NCBI GenBank assembly: GCA_051879315.1 | Contig: JBJELW010000032.1 | Coordinates: 1-30,998, forward strand | Source: Roseburia_C sp051879315 | GTDB taxonomy: Bacteria > Bacillota > Clostridia > Lachnospirales > Lachnospiraceae | DNA length: 30,998 nt | Reading direction: 5' to 3' | The notes under the pieces: generated by a model | The model's database searches: none | Told to the model about the DNA's origin: nothing | Seen by the model: only the letters and a program-made list of their open reading frames with translations | Position numbers and translations under genes: made by a program | In this document: positions 16,346 through 24,337 of the stretch, piece after piece | Layout of the letters: every line of letters starts with the position of its first letter | Numbering within the stretch: the first letter of the stretch is position 1

Positions 16346-16383
16346 CAACACCTGTTTTCCTTTGACGACTTTGGTGAAAATGC

Positions 16384-16412
16384 TAGACAGTTTTTGCGGG
16401 ACAAGGTATAAT
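16384..16412 (+). promoter_or_regulatory. Sigma-A promoter for the EAL-GGDEF pair
   Basis: TAGACA (16384-16389), 17-base spacer, TATAAT (16407-16412). The 80-base leader contains a 7-bp hairpin TCTGGTA/TACCAGA (16435-16441 with 16454-16460) but no c-di-GMP riboswitch core. Confidence 0.75.
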
Positions 16413-16493
16413 AAAAGCAGTATTTTCGGAAATTTCTGGTATTTTGGGGGAAGTACCAGAGAGACAAGTGCTTAAGGAGATAGGGATTTTAGT

Positions 16494-18419
16494 ATGGGAG
16501 TAGAATATCAACTGCAATACAATGTATGTGCAGCCATTATTTGTGTGGTTATTCTGTGTATGTTTTGTATGCAGAAGAAAACCAAAGAGGCGCACAATGC
16601 GATTTATATGGCACTTGTGTTGTGTACACTGCTGGCAGCTTTGGTGAACATACCTTGTACCTTGGATAGGCAGGATCCGGGCTTTATGCCCCGTGTATTA
16701 CAGGTGGGGTTGGATTATGTTCATGCCTGTCTGTTAAATCTGCCTCCGGTGTTGTTTGCCTTTTATGCGGTGACGGTGATACGGGGAAGTATCCGGAACG
16801 TGGAGTGGTATGTGAAGTTACTTTTGTTTATGCCCAATTCTGTGTTTTGGATTCTGTTGGCAGCCAATCCATGGACCGGATTCGTGTTCCGGTACACGGA
16901 GGAAGGATTATATTGTACAGGGATTTTGTTGCCCGCATTGTATGTGGTGGCGATTTACTATGCCATTATGGGAGTGGGATATGTACTGCTGGACAGAAAG
17001 CATTCCGACTGGAGAATCAAGCTTTCTTTGTGTGTGTATCTGGGAATCAGCTGTTGTGCCACTTCACTGCAGTATTTCTTCCCGAGCCTGTTGCTGCGGC
17101 ACCTGGGAATGGCTGTTGGCGAACTAGTAGTGTTCTTAAATCTTCAGAAGCCGGACGAGTATCTGGAATCAGAGTTGCGGATTTACAATCGTAAGGTATT
17201 TGATAAGATTGTGGGATTTAATCTGGAAGCCGGAAAGGGAATGACTGTGTTCGTTCTTCAGATTGAAAATCTGAACTTTATTATCCAGAATTTTGGCGTG
17301 GAGAACCGTACAAAGATTCTAAAGCAGGTTGCGAAGTTTTTGGATCGGATTTCCCAGCAGAATACATACTACTTTAACAGTGGGACTTTTGTGATCATGC
17401 AGCCTGAGAATAAGAAGATGGGAGCTTATCAGGCCAGAGTGCGGGCAAGATTTTCCCAGATGTGGCAGTTGGATGACGGGGATATTCTGCTGAATTATAA
17501 AATGATGCAATACTCCATTCCTGAGGATGTGAAGAGTCTGAAGGATCTGTATTTCTGCCATTCTACATTTTCCAGAATGACTGCGGACGGGAACCACGAG
17601 GTGGACGTGAAGGAAATCGATTTGGAAAAGGCAGAGCGAAGGATTAAGGTAACGCAGATTCTGCGGCATGCCATAGTGAACGATTATTTTCAGATGTATT
17701 ATCAGCCCATCTATTCTGTGGAAAAGGGTCGGATGGTATCTGCCGAGGCGCTGATCCGTCTGATTGATCCGGAGGAGGGATTTATCCCACCGGATGAGTT
17801 CATTCCCATTGCTGAGGAGAATGGGATGATTCTTCAAATCGGCAGTATGATTCTCGAGAAGGTATTTCGTTTTATTAAGGAGTGGGATATTAAGAAACTG
17901 GGGCTGGAATATATTGAAATCAATCTTTCTGTGGTCCAGTGTATGCAGAAAGAATTATCCGAAATGATTCTGGAGATGTTGAAACATTACGAAATTGAAA
18001 AGGAAATGATTAATCTGGAAATTACGGAGACAGCCATGGTGGATTCGCCTACGGTGGTCATGCATAACATGGAGGAACTGCATCGGGAGGGGGTATCCTG
18101 GTCGTTGGATGATTTTGGAACCGGATATTCCAATATCAGTGCCATGGCTTCCTGGCCGCTGACTATTATAAAGTTTGATAAGACGCTGGTGGATATGGTA
18201 TCTGCTCATGAAAAGGGCGGCGAAATCATCCGGAGTGCGGTCAACATGGTAAAGAAAATGGGGTATAAGATTGTGGCAGAGGGTGTGGAACAAGAGTCTC
18301 AGCTTGAGATTATGAAGCAGGCCCAGGTGGATTATATTCAAGGATATTACTTCTCCAAGCCTCTTCCGGAGGAACAGTTCATTGCATACATCAAAGAGAA
18401 GAACGGGATTGGGGAATAG
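16494..18419 (+). CDS. Membrane-anchored c-di-GMP phosphodiesterase (7TM-like, degenerate GGDEF, EAL)
   Basis: 641 residues. The N-terminal about 210 residues contain six or seven hydrophobic helices, like the 7TM sensor regions of histidine kinases. A GGDEF-like domain follows but its signature is replaced by SGTF, so it should not make c-di-GMP. The EAL domain is complete: E418-A-L420, N477, E509 (EITET), D539-D540 (DDFGTGYSN), K560 (KFDK), E596 (AEGVE) and Q616 (QGYYFSKPLP), so hydrolysis of c-di-GMP to pGpG is expected. It sits at the inner membrane face, presumably sensing a membrane or extracellular cue. The next gene, a diguanylate cyclase, starts 3 bases later. Confidence 0.92.
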   Translation: MGVEYQLQYNVCAAIICVVILCMFCMQKKTKEAHNAIYMALVLCTLLAALVNIPCTLDRQDPGFMPRVLQVGLDYVHACLLNLPPVLFAFYAVTVIRGSIRNVEWYVKLLLFMPNSVFWILLAANPWTGFVFRYTEEGLYCTGILLPALYVVAIYYAIMGVGYVLLDRKHSDWRIKLSLCVYLGISCCATSLQYFFPSLLLRHLGMAVGELVVFLNLQKPDEYLESELRIYNRKVFDKIVGFNLEAGKGMTVFVLQIENLNFIIQNFGVENRTKILKQVAKFLDRISQQNTYYFNSGTFVIMQPENKKMGAYQARVRARFSQMWQLDDGDILLNYKMMQYSIPEDVKSLKDLYFCHSTFSRMTADGNHEVDVKEIDLEKAERRIKVTQILRHAIVNDYFQMYYQPIYSVEKGRMVSAEALIRLIDPEEGFIPPDEFIPIAEENGMILQIGSMILEKVFRFIKEWDIKKLGLEYIEINLSVVQCMQKELSEMILEMLKHYEIEKEMINLEITETAMVDSPTVVMHNMEELHREGVSWSLDDFGTGYSNISAMASWPLTIIKFDKTLVDMVSAHEKGGEIIRSAVNMVKKMGYKIVAEGVEQESQLEIMKQAQVDYIQGYYFSKPLPEEQFIAYIKEKNGIGE

Positions 18420-18422
18420 GTT

Positions 18423-19763
18423 ATGAAAGATAATGAGTATCGTTGTGAATTTACGGAGAAGATGGAACATAAGCTGATAGAGGCGATTGCCGGTATTTAT
18501 GTATCCATGTATCTGATTCATCTACCCACAGACAGTTTTCGGGAAATTCACAGTAGAGAGGATGTCCGGAGCCTTGTGAACCACATAGAAAATGCCACAG
18601 AGCAGATGCGGCAAATTATGACTTGGATGACATCCACCGGGTCACAGAAAGACACATTGCTCTTTTCGGAACTAGCTACGCTGGATCAGCGTATGAAACA
18701 TACAAATACCATCAGTCATGAATTCTTCAGCAGTAAGGGTAGATGGTGCCGCGCCAATTTTATTGTGGTGGATCGGGAAAATGACGGTAAAATAGGAAAT
18801 GTAATTTATGCGGTTCAGTTAATTGATGAAGAAAAGCGCCGGGAGCTTTTGTATCAGCAGGCATTGCAGCAGGCTTTAGAAAATCAAAACGAGGTTTATG
18901 GGGAACTACTACGTATGCAGAGTGCCGGAGTGCTGGCTATTGATGCTGGAACGGAAGAAGTTCTTTTTATGAATCATGCCGCATTGGAAATATTTGGATT
19001 TCATAGCTTGGAGGAAGTGGGAACCAGCTATCATGCCTTACGACAGCGGACCATCCCGGAGGATCGGGATGCGGTGGAGTCTGTTTTTCGAAAAACGCTA
19101 AAAACAGGTGAACCCTTTGAATGTGAGTATGCGGTGGATAATGGGACCGGGCGAGTGTATGTGATGGCTCAGACCAGACAAGTGATTCTTGCCGGTGGCG
19201 GACAGGTGAGTCTGACAACCCTTACCGATATGACGGAACGAAAACAGATGATGCAGGAGCTGTTGATTCAGTCCCGCACGGATGCTCTTACCGGCATCTG
19301 CAACCGGGGATATGGCGAGAGCCAGATTCAGGACTTTTTGGCTCAGGGAACAGCGGGTGTGTTTGCACTTTTTGATGTGGATAAGTTTAAATCCATAAAC
19401 GATACATACGGACATGCCATGGGAGATCAGGTGTTGATCACTATTGCTGATATACTAAAGCACAACTTTGACCCGGACGGGGTGGTAATGCGTCTGGGAG
19501 GGGACGAGTTTGCAGTGTTTTTGCCGAAGATAGACAGTCAGGAAGGAGCAGAACTACAGATTCGAAGTTTCTTCAAAGAAGTGGAAGAAATCCGGCTGGA
19601 GGGTTTACAGGATTGGAGCATTGAGGTTAGCCTGGGAGCTGTGATCTGTGAAGAAAACAGTCAAAAGAATTTTGATGAGGTATACCAGATGGCGGATTCC
19701 GCCATGTACCGGTGCAAGAACACCCGGGGCAATCAGTTCTATTTTTACGATGGATCTTGTTAA
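18423..19763 (+). CDS. PAS-GGDEF diguanylate cyclase
   Basis: 446 residues without membrane helices. Residues 1-160 are an unassigned region that may be a divergent PAS/GAF-like sensor. A PAS domain spans about 165-275 (MQSAGVLAIDAGTEEVLFMN to LTDMTERKQ), followed by GGDEF (about 285-446) with an intact G359-G-D-E-F363 active site. The RxxD inhibitory site normally placed before the GGDEF loop is absent, so product inhibition may be weak. It should make c-di-GMP from two GTP. Translation is probably coupled to the EAL gene, giving an opposed synthesis/degradation pair. Confidence 0.92.
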   Translation: MKDNEYRCEFTEKMEHKLIEAIAGIYVSMYLIHLPTDSFREIHSREDVRSLVNHIENATEQMRQIMTWMTSTGSQKDTLLFSELATLDQRMKHTNTISHEFFSSKGRWCRANFIVVDRENDGKIGNVIYAVQLIDEEKRRELLYQQALQQALENQNEVYGELLRMQSAGVLAIDAGTEEVLFMNHAALEIFGFHSLEEVGTSYHALRQRTIPEDRDAVESVFRKTLKTGEPFECEYAVDNGTGRVYVMAQTRQVILAGGGQVSLTTLTDMTERKQMMQELLIQSRTDALTGICNRGYGESQIQDFLAQGTAGVFALFDVDKFKSINDTYGHAMGDQVLITIADILKHNFDPDGVVMRLGGDEFAVFLPKIDSQEGAELQIRSFFKEVEEIRLEGLQDWSIEVSLGAVICEENSQKNFDEVYQMADSAMYRCKNTRGNQFYFYDGSC

Positions 19764-19769
19764 GATTGA

Positions 19770-19802
19770 AAAAGCGCTTTCTCATAAAGGGAAAGCGCTT
19801 TT
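19770..19802. terminator. Bidirectional terminator between the GGDEF and nitronate monooxygenase genes
   Basis: AAAAGCGCTTTC pairs perfectly with GAAAGCGCTTTT around a nine-base loop. The A-run on one side and T-run on the other serve both convergent genes. Confidence 0.9.
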
Positions 19803-19807
19803 CAGAC

Positions 19808-20854
19808 CTATCCCACGAGCTCTGCCATCAGTTCGTGTACGGTCATAATTTTATCGATGCGGCCCACGTTGGCACCGCAGAAGATCAGTCCATTGTCCAA
19901 ATCACCCTTTACTGCCCGGATCAGGGCCTCGGTAATACAGTAGGGAATCTGGGCAGGATTACATTTTGCCAGGCAGTTGAAACATTTGCGGACGGACATT
20001 TTTCCTTCGGCTACTTTCTTCAAAAAAGCATTGTTTAATGCCCGGCCCGGCATGCCAACCGGACTGTCTGTGATGACAATGTCCTCCGGTTTCGCCTGAA
20101 TGTAGGCCTGCTTGTAAGCGTCCGAAGCGTCGCATTCCACGGTGGCTACAAAACGGCTCGCAATCTGCACACCATCGGCGCCCAGAGAGAGGGCGTGCTG
20201 GATGTCCTGTTTGTCAAAGATACCTCCTGCTACAACCACAGGGATATGTCTTCCGAATTCATCACCATAAGTTTTCACGGTGTCAATGATCTTTCGGATT
20301 TCCACATCCATGTCCGGTGGATTCATGGCCTCTTCCTTGGTGAAACCTAAATGACCACCGGCCTTAGGACCTTCTACCACTACAAAATCAGCAGTCCGTT
20401 GGTACCGTTTGTTCCATCTTTTCAGGATCAGATCTGCGCATCGTGCACTGCTGACAATGGGAGCAATTTTGCTGCCGCTTTCTTCCGGTACCAGATCCGG
20501 CAGATCTACGGGCAGACCGGCACCGCAAATGACAACATCAGCTCCGGCGTCCACTGCAGCCCGCACATGTTCCCGATAGTGTTTCAGGGCAACCATGACA
20601 TTGACACCTACCAGACCGCCTTGTGATTCTTCCTTGGCCAGCCGGATATGCTTTTTGATAGCCTGCAGATTACAGGAAGCCTGGTCCTTGTCGAAACCGG
20701 GCTCATCGTAACCGATTTGAGCAGTGGAAATGACACCGATACCGCCTTCTTTTGCAACAGCACCGGCCAGCCTGCTGCGGCTGACCCCCACACCCATGCC
20801 GCCCTGGATAATGGGGAGGCGGGCTACTTTATCTCCGATTACTAACTCTTTCAT
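19808..20854 (-). CDS. Nitronate monooxygenase / FabK-like FMN enzyme
   Basis: A TIM-barrel FMN oxidoreductase of 348 residues. Family motifs are IQGGMGVGVSRSRLAGAVAKEGG near the N-terminus, EGPKAGGHLG with H168 as the family catalytic His, and PVVVAGGIFDKQDIQHALSLGADGVQIASRFVAT. Near the C-terminus is a cysteine cluster C291-F-N-C294-L-A-K-C298 with C306, which could bind metal or be redox-active. The start at 20854 (MKELVIG) is chosen because of AGAGG about 10 bases upstream and because the barrel begins at once; an upstream extension would add 17 residues of poor quality. The substrate may be a nitronate or an enoyl-thioester; by eye the two cannot be separated. It is divergent from a TetR-like gene. 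Confidence 0.85.
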   Translation of the reverse strand: MKELVIGDKVARLPIIQGGMGVGVSRSRLAGAVAKEGGIGVISTAQIGYDEPGFDKDQASCNLQAIKKHIRLAKEESQGGLVGVNVMVALKHYREHVRAAVDAGADVVICGAGLPVDLPDLVPEESGSKIAPIVSSARCADLILKRWNKRYQRTADFVVVEGPKAGGHLGFTKEEAMNPPDMDVEIRKIIDTVKTYGDEFGRHIPVVVAGGIFDKQDIQHALSLGADGVQIASRFVATVECDASDAYKQAYIQAKPEDIVITDSPVGMPGRALNNAFLKKVAEGKMSVRKCFNCLAKCNPAQIPYCITEALIRAVKGDLDNGLIFCGANVGRIDKIMTVHELMAELVG

Positions 20855-20929
20855 AATATAGGATCCTCTCATAATGAAAAATGATTTATGACTCAACAAC
20901 CACATAACGTGGTTTTTAAAACTAGATGT

Positions 20930-20958
20930 ATTGTAGCACTGGGAAATACAGGATACAA
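20930..20958 (-). promoter_or_regulatory. Promoter of the nitronate monooxygenase gene
   Basis: Reading the minus strand: TTGTAT (20958-20953), 17-base spacer, TACAAT (20935-20930). The -35 box directly abuts the palindrome at 20959-20983. A second inverted repeat AACCAC/GTGGTT (20898-20914) lies just downstream of the start of transcription. Confidence 0.6.
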
Positions 20959-20983
20959 GTTACAAAAAGTATATTTTTGTCAC
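20959..20983. promoter_or_regulatory. Operator-like palindrome between the divergent genes
   Basis: Half-sites GTTACAAAAA and TTTTTGTCAC flank a five-base centre, with only one mismatch in ten pairs. It lies 54 bases before the TetR-type start and touches the -35 box of the divergent flavoprotein promoter. This is where a TetR-family repressor would control both genes. Binding by the adjacent regulator is inferred. Confidence 0.6.
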
Positions 20984-21036
20984 ACTTTATGTTCCAAATA
21001 GCTCCGGGCAGTTACAATCAGGAAAGGAACATCACT

Positions 21037-21561
21037 ATGAAAACAAAAAAATATTCCATGTCTGCACCGGTATGTATTGCCCAGGCTATGCTGGCCATGA
21101 TGGAACATACCCCCATAGATGAAATACGTATTAAGGATTTGATACGCAAGGCAGGTGTATCCAGAATGTCCTATTATCGGTATTTTTCCGGAAAGACAGA
21201 TGTGTTGAAGTTTTATCTGGACTACGTGCTGGAAGAATATTTTGAATCCATTGACGGGAAAGACGGCAGTGTTTTTCAGAGCTATGAACATGTGTTGGAT
21301 GCGCTGCAGTTTTTCTATCGTTACAGGGAAGTGTTTTTGTGCCTGCAACGTGCGGGTATGTCCGGAATTGTGCTGGATGCATTGAACCGCTATACGGAGA
21401 GACAGAACGGTTTTGTGCATGGTGATACGGAGCGGGCATATTCTCTGTATTATTATGCCGGAGCAATTTTTAATGTGTATATGCAGTGGATATCTAAGGG
21501 AGCGAAGGAGTCTCCGCAAAAACTTGCCAGATTGATTACGGATAATATTTATAAGAAGTAA
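21037..21561 (+). CDS. TetR/AcrR-family transcriptional regulator
   Basis: 174 residues. The N-terminal helix-turn-helix is visible as IDEIRIKDLIRKAGVSRMSYYRYFSGKTDVLKFYLDYV (about 26-65), the typical TetR pattern ending in YRYF. The rest is a helical ligand/dimer domain without recognisable specificity. The start at 21037 (MKTKKYSM) is preferred because AAAGGA lies about 9 bases upstream; an upstream in-frame start would add 37 poorly conserved-looking residues. It is divergent from the flavoprotein, with a palindromic operator candidate between them, so autoregulation and control of the flavoprotein are likely. Confidence 0.88.
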   Translation: MKTKKYSMSAPVCIAQAMLAMMEHTPIDEIRIKDLIRKAGVSRMSYYRYFSGKTDVLKFYLDYVLEEYFESIDGKDGSVFQSYEHVLDALQFFYRYREVFLCLQRAGMSGIVLDALNRYTERQNGFVHGDTERAYSLYYYAGAIFNVYMQWISKGAKESPQKLARLITDNIYKK

Positions 21562-21644
21562 AGGGCTTTTTTCGAAAATTTTGCCATAAACAAAGTTTAT
21601 ATCCAGTCATATCCAAAGACTATCGGTAAAATGCCCCAAAAGAA

Positions 21645-21673
21645 TTGACAAATAAGGAAAGCGAATTTATAAT
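21645..21673 (+). promoter_or_regulatory. Full-consensus sigma-A promoter for the GST-like gene
   Basis: TTGACA (21645-21650), 17-base spacer, TATAAT (21668-21673). This is the only perfect match to both boxes that I found in the window, so the downstream genes may be strongly expressed. The leader carries a small CCTAC/GTAGG hairpin (21695-21711). Confidence 0.9.
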
Positions 21674-21758
21674 TACCGCATAAAACATATAAAACCTACA
21701 GAGATAGTAGGAAAAGAGTAGGGACACGAACAGGATAGGAATTAAGGAGGATAAGATT

Positions 21759-22853
21759 ATGTCATGCTGTGGAGAACCATTTGTGAATGAAGAGAACGGG
21801 AGTAAAAATGCAAATATTTATACGGATGCACTGGCTGAACAGTTCGCAAAGGAGAGAGGTGTGGCTCCGAGACCTCAGGAGATAAAAAATGAGATCGATG
21901 AGCGAGGCGCATTTGTAAGGCAGCCCAATCACTTTGCTACTCCTTTTGGAGATGGAGAAGGACAGCTGAAAGCGGCAAGCGGAAAATATCGGTTGTTCTG
22001 GGCAAAGGGGTGTCATTGGTCCAACCGGGCAGCCATTGTGAGAGAACTCTTAGGGCTGCAGGATGCCATCAGCATTCACATTGTTTCCCATACCGGAGAG
22101 ACCAACCGTTATGGCTGGGGATTTCCGGAGGATGAGAACTTTGAGGACCCGGTATTGGGAATTAAGTTTTTGAGTGAGGTATATAAGAATGCAGACAGCA
22201 GCTACACCGGACGCGCTACAGTTCCGGCTCTGGTAGATGTGGAAAGCAAAAAAATAGTGAATAACGACTATCATCGGTTGACTAATTATCTTGAGGTGGC
22301 GTTCCGACCCTGGCAGGATAAGGATGCTCCGGATTTATATCCCGAGGATAAGAGAAAAGAGATTGATGATTTTAACGACTGGCTGTTTCCCAATATTAAC
22401 AATGCACATTATCGCATGGCCTTTTGCCAGTCTCTGGAAGCATACCAGGAAGCCTTTGAAGATTTTTATTCAGCCATGGATCAGCTGGAGGAGCGTCTGT
22501 CTAAACAGAGATTCCTGTTTGGAGATTATGTGACGGATTCGGATGTGCGGTTTTTCGTGACCCTGGCCCGGTTTGATACTCATTATTATCGGAATTTAGG
22601 TCCTATCAAGAAACGTGTGGTGGATTACGAAAATATCTGGGCTTACGCCAGAGACCTGTATGAGATTCCGGCATTCCAGAACAATACATATTTTAGAGAT
22701 TTTGCAAAGGCAAGAGGAAAGGATCAGTTGTTCGCTTCCTTCAATGCCAGATTTGCAGACCAGATCGACTACAAGGCATTCTGGTCTACGCCTCAAGATC
22801 GAAAGAAACTAAGTAGCACGCCGGAAGAAAAGTTTTTACGACATAAGGATTAG
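21759..22853 (+). CDS. Xi-class glutathione S-transferase / glutathionyl-hydroquinone reductase-like
   Basis: 364 residues matching the YqjG/ECM4/PcpF family, whose members reduce glutathionyl-hydroquinones using a catalytic Cys. The active-site motif, usually CPWA, is here C85-H-W-S88 in KGCHWSNRA. The family blocks GRATVPALVD, LYPEDKRKEIDDFNDWLFPNINNAHYRMAF and GDYVTDSDVRFFVTLARFD are all present, followed by a C-terminal all-helical GST domain. Most Clostridia lack glutathione synthesis, so the natural thiol may be something else or host-derived glutathione. AAGGAGG lies 8 bases before the ATG and a consensus promoter lies upstream. The next gene, an M20 amidohydrolase, starts 11 bases after the stop. 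Confidence 0.88.
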   Translation: MSCCGEPFVNEENGSKNANIYTDALAEQFAKERGVAPRPQEIKNEIDERGAFVRQPNHFATPFGDGEGQLKAASGKYRLFWAKGCHWSNRAAIVRELLGLQDAISIHIVSHTGETNRYGWGFPEDENFEDPVLGIKFLSEVYKNADSSYTGRATVPALVDVESKKIVNNDYHRLTNYLEVAFRPWQDKDAPDLYPEDKRKEIDDFNDWLFPNINNAHYRMAFCQSLEAYQEAFEDFYSAMDQLEERLSKQRFLFGDYVTDSDVRFFVTLARFDTHYYRNLGPIKKRVVDYENIWAYARDLYEIPAFQNNTYFRDFAKARGKDQLFASFNARFADQIDYKAFWSTPQDRKKLSSTPEEKFLRHKD

Positions 22854-22864
22854 GAGACGATAGT

Positions 22865-23977
22865 ATGCAGGAAAAAGATATCAGGGATTTGTTTTATGAA
22901 TTTCACCGGAATCCGGAAATTTCCAACAAAGAGTATGAAACGACAGAACGAATCCGTCAGCAACTGACAGCAGCAGGCATTGAGATCCTTGAGACCGGTC
23001 TGAACACCGGTCTCATTGCGCGGATCAAAGGTGAGGTGCCGGGAAAGACCATTGCACTGCGGGCGGATATTGATGCTTTGGCTATAGAAGAGGAGACGGA
23101 GCTGGATTACCGTTCAGAAAATGCAGGTGTCATGCACGCCTGCGGGCACGACATTCATATCTGCAGCGTATTGGAAACTGCCAGGAGACTGAATCGGAAG
23201 AGACAGCAGATCAAAGGTGAAATCCTGTTTTTCTTTCAACCTGCGGAGGAGACGGCTTTCGGCGCAAAACAAGTGATCGATACTGGCATTTTGGACCGGG
23301 TGGACGCAATTTTCTCCCTGCATACGAATCCGGCTATGGAGGTGGGGGAGATTGGGATTAAGACAGGAGCCATCACTGCTTCTGTGGATATCATTCATCT
23401 GAATATTCGTGGGAAGGGGTGCCATGGAGCGAAGCCGGAGACGGGACGGGATCCCATTGTGGCGGCAGCCGGTCTGATCAGCAGTCTGCAGACTGTAGTC
23501 AGCAGAAACGTGTCCCCTACCCGGTCGGCAGTGGTGAGTATCACCCATATAGAAGGCGGCAGCAGTTATAATATTCTGCCGGACCAGGTCTTTTTAGAGG
23601 GAACCATCCGAACCACGGATCGGGAAACCAGAGCGTTGGTACAGAAACGTGTACGCACCCTGATCGAGGCCAACGACTTAGCCTACGGGGTAGAGACAGA
23701 ACTGGACTGGGTGGAAGGTCCCCCGGCCACAGATAATGACGAAACATTTGCTGCAGCAGCAGAAAAGGTGGCAAAGGAGCAGGGACTACATGTCCTGCTT
23801 CCGGAAGTATCCATGGTGGGGGAGGATTTCGCCTTCTACCAGGAAAAACGCCGGGGCCTGATGGTCTGGATTGGTGTGGGAGGCGGTTATCCCCTGCACA
23901 GCCCGCGGTTTTGTGCAGACCCCTCCGCCATCGATGTGGCAGCATCCTTTTTTGAGCAACTTCTGGTACAAGTGTAA
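22865..23977 (+). CDS. M20-family amidohydrolase (N-acyl-amino acid hydrolase type)
   Basis: 370 residues. M20D enzymes hydrolyse N-acyl amino acids or related amides with a two-metal centre. Ligands and catalytic residues are visible: C93-G-H95-D96 (VMHACGHD), E128-E129 (QPAEE), H153 (LHTNP) and the final GEDF motif with E320-D321. A dimerisation domain occupies about 175-285. Usual annotations are hippurate hydrolase or N-acetyl-L-cysteine/aminoacylase. It lies directly behind the GST-like gene with GGAG before its ATG, and upstream of C-S lyase-type enzymes. That suggests deacylation of an N-acyl sulfur amino acid conjugate, an inference from neighbours only. Confidence 0.9.
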   Translation: MQEKDIRDLFYEFHRNPEISNKEYETTERIRQQLTAAGIEILETGLNTGLIARIKGEVPGKTIALRADIDALAIEEETELDYRSENAGVMHACGHDIHICSVLETARRLNRKRQQIKGEILFFFQPAEETAFGAKQVIDTGILDRVDAIFSLHTNPAMEVGEIGIKTGAITASVDIIHLNIRGKGCHGAKPETGRDPIVAAAGLISSLQTVVSRNVSPTRSAVVSITHIEGGSSYNILPDQVFLEGTIRTTDRETRALVQKRVRTLIEANDLAYGVETELDWVEGPPATDNDETFAAAAEKVAKEQGLHVLLPEVSMVGEDFAFYQEKRRGLMVWIGVGGGYPLHSPRFCADPSAIDVAASFFEQLLVQV

Positions 23978-24028
23978 AGAATGCTGAGCATACAATTTCA
24001 TTTAAAGATGTTTGTTCGAAAAGTATTG

Positions 24029-24057
24029 TTGCATTGTGAAAAAATATTGTGTAAAAT
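24029..24057 (+). promoter_or_regulatory. Sigma-A promoter for the TSCPD-LysR pair
   Basis: TTGCAT (24029-24034), 17-base spacer, TAAAAT (24052-24057). It leaves a leader of about 27 bases with AGGAGG before the ATG. Confidence 0.7.
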
Positions 24058-24091
24058 TGGGATGATTGTAATCAACCAGGAGGAATGAAAC

Positions 24092-24337
24092 ATGGTATAC
24101 AAAACATCTGGAGTATGCTCCAAAGAAATTCATATCGAAGTAGAAGGTGACACTGTAAAGTCCGTGCAGTTTGTGGGCGGATGTCATGGAAACACCACCG
24201 GCATCAGTGCGTTGGTGGCAGGCATGAAAGTGTCTGATGTTATCGAGCGTTTGAAGGGAATCGATTGCAGAGGCAGGGGTACTTCCTGTCCGGACCAGCT
24301 GGCTAAGGCGCTGGAGGAAGGCTGGGGGAACAAGTGA
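24092..24337 (+). CDS. TSCPD-domain protein (TIGR03905-like)
   Basis: 81 residues covering a single TSCPD domain. Four cysteines are placed as in the family: C9, C31 (GGCHGN), C59 and C66, the last in the name-giving T64-S-C-P-D68. TSCPD domains also form the C-terminal part of some coenzyme B12-dependent ribonucleotide reductases, where a metal-binding role is suspected; the free-standing protein has no established function. AGGAGG lies 7 bases before the ATG. The stop codon overlaps the GTG start of the LysR gene (GTGA), so translation is coupled. Confidence 0.9.
   Translation: MVYKTSGVCSKEIHIEVEGDTVKSVQFVGGCHGNTTGISALVAGMKVSDVIERLKGIDCRGRGTSCPDQLAKALEEGWGNK

Noticed and set aside
16413..16493. 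c-di-GMP riboswitch controlling the EAL-GGDEF pair
   Set aside because: The 80-base leader lacks the GEMM-I and type II cores and is too short.
19770..19802. Palindrome as a regulator operator
   Set aside because: Its position between convergent stops with A- and T-runs on either side fits a two-way terminator better.
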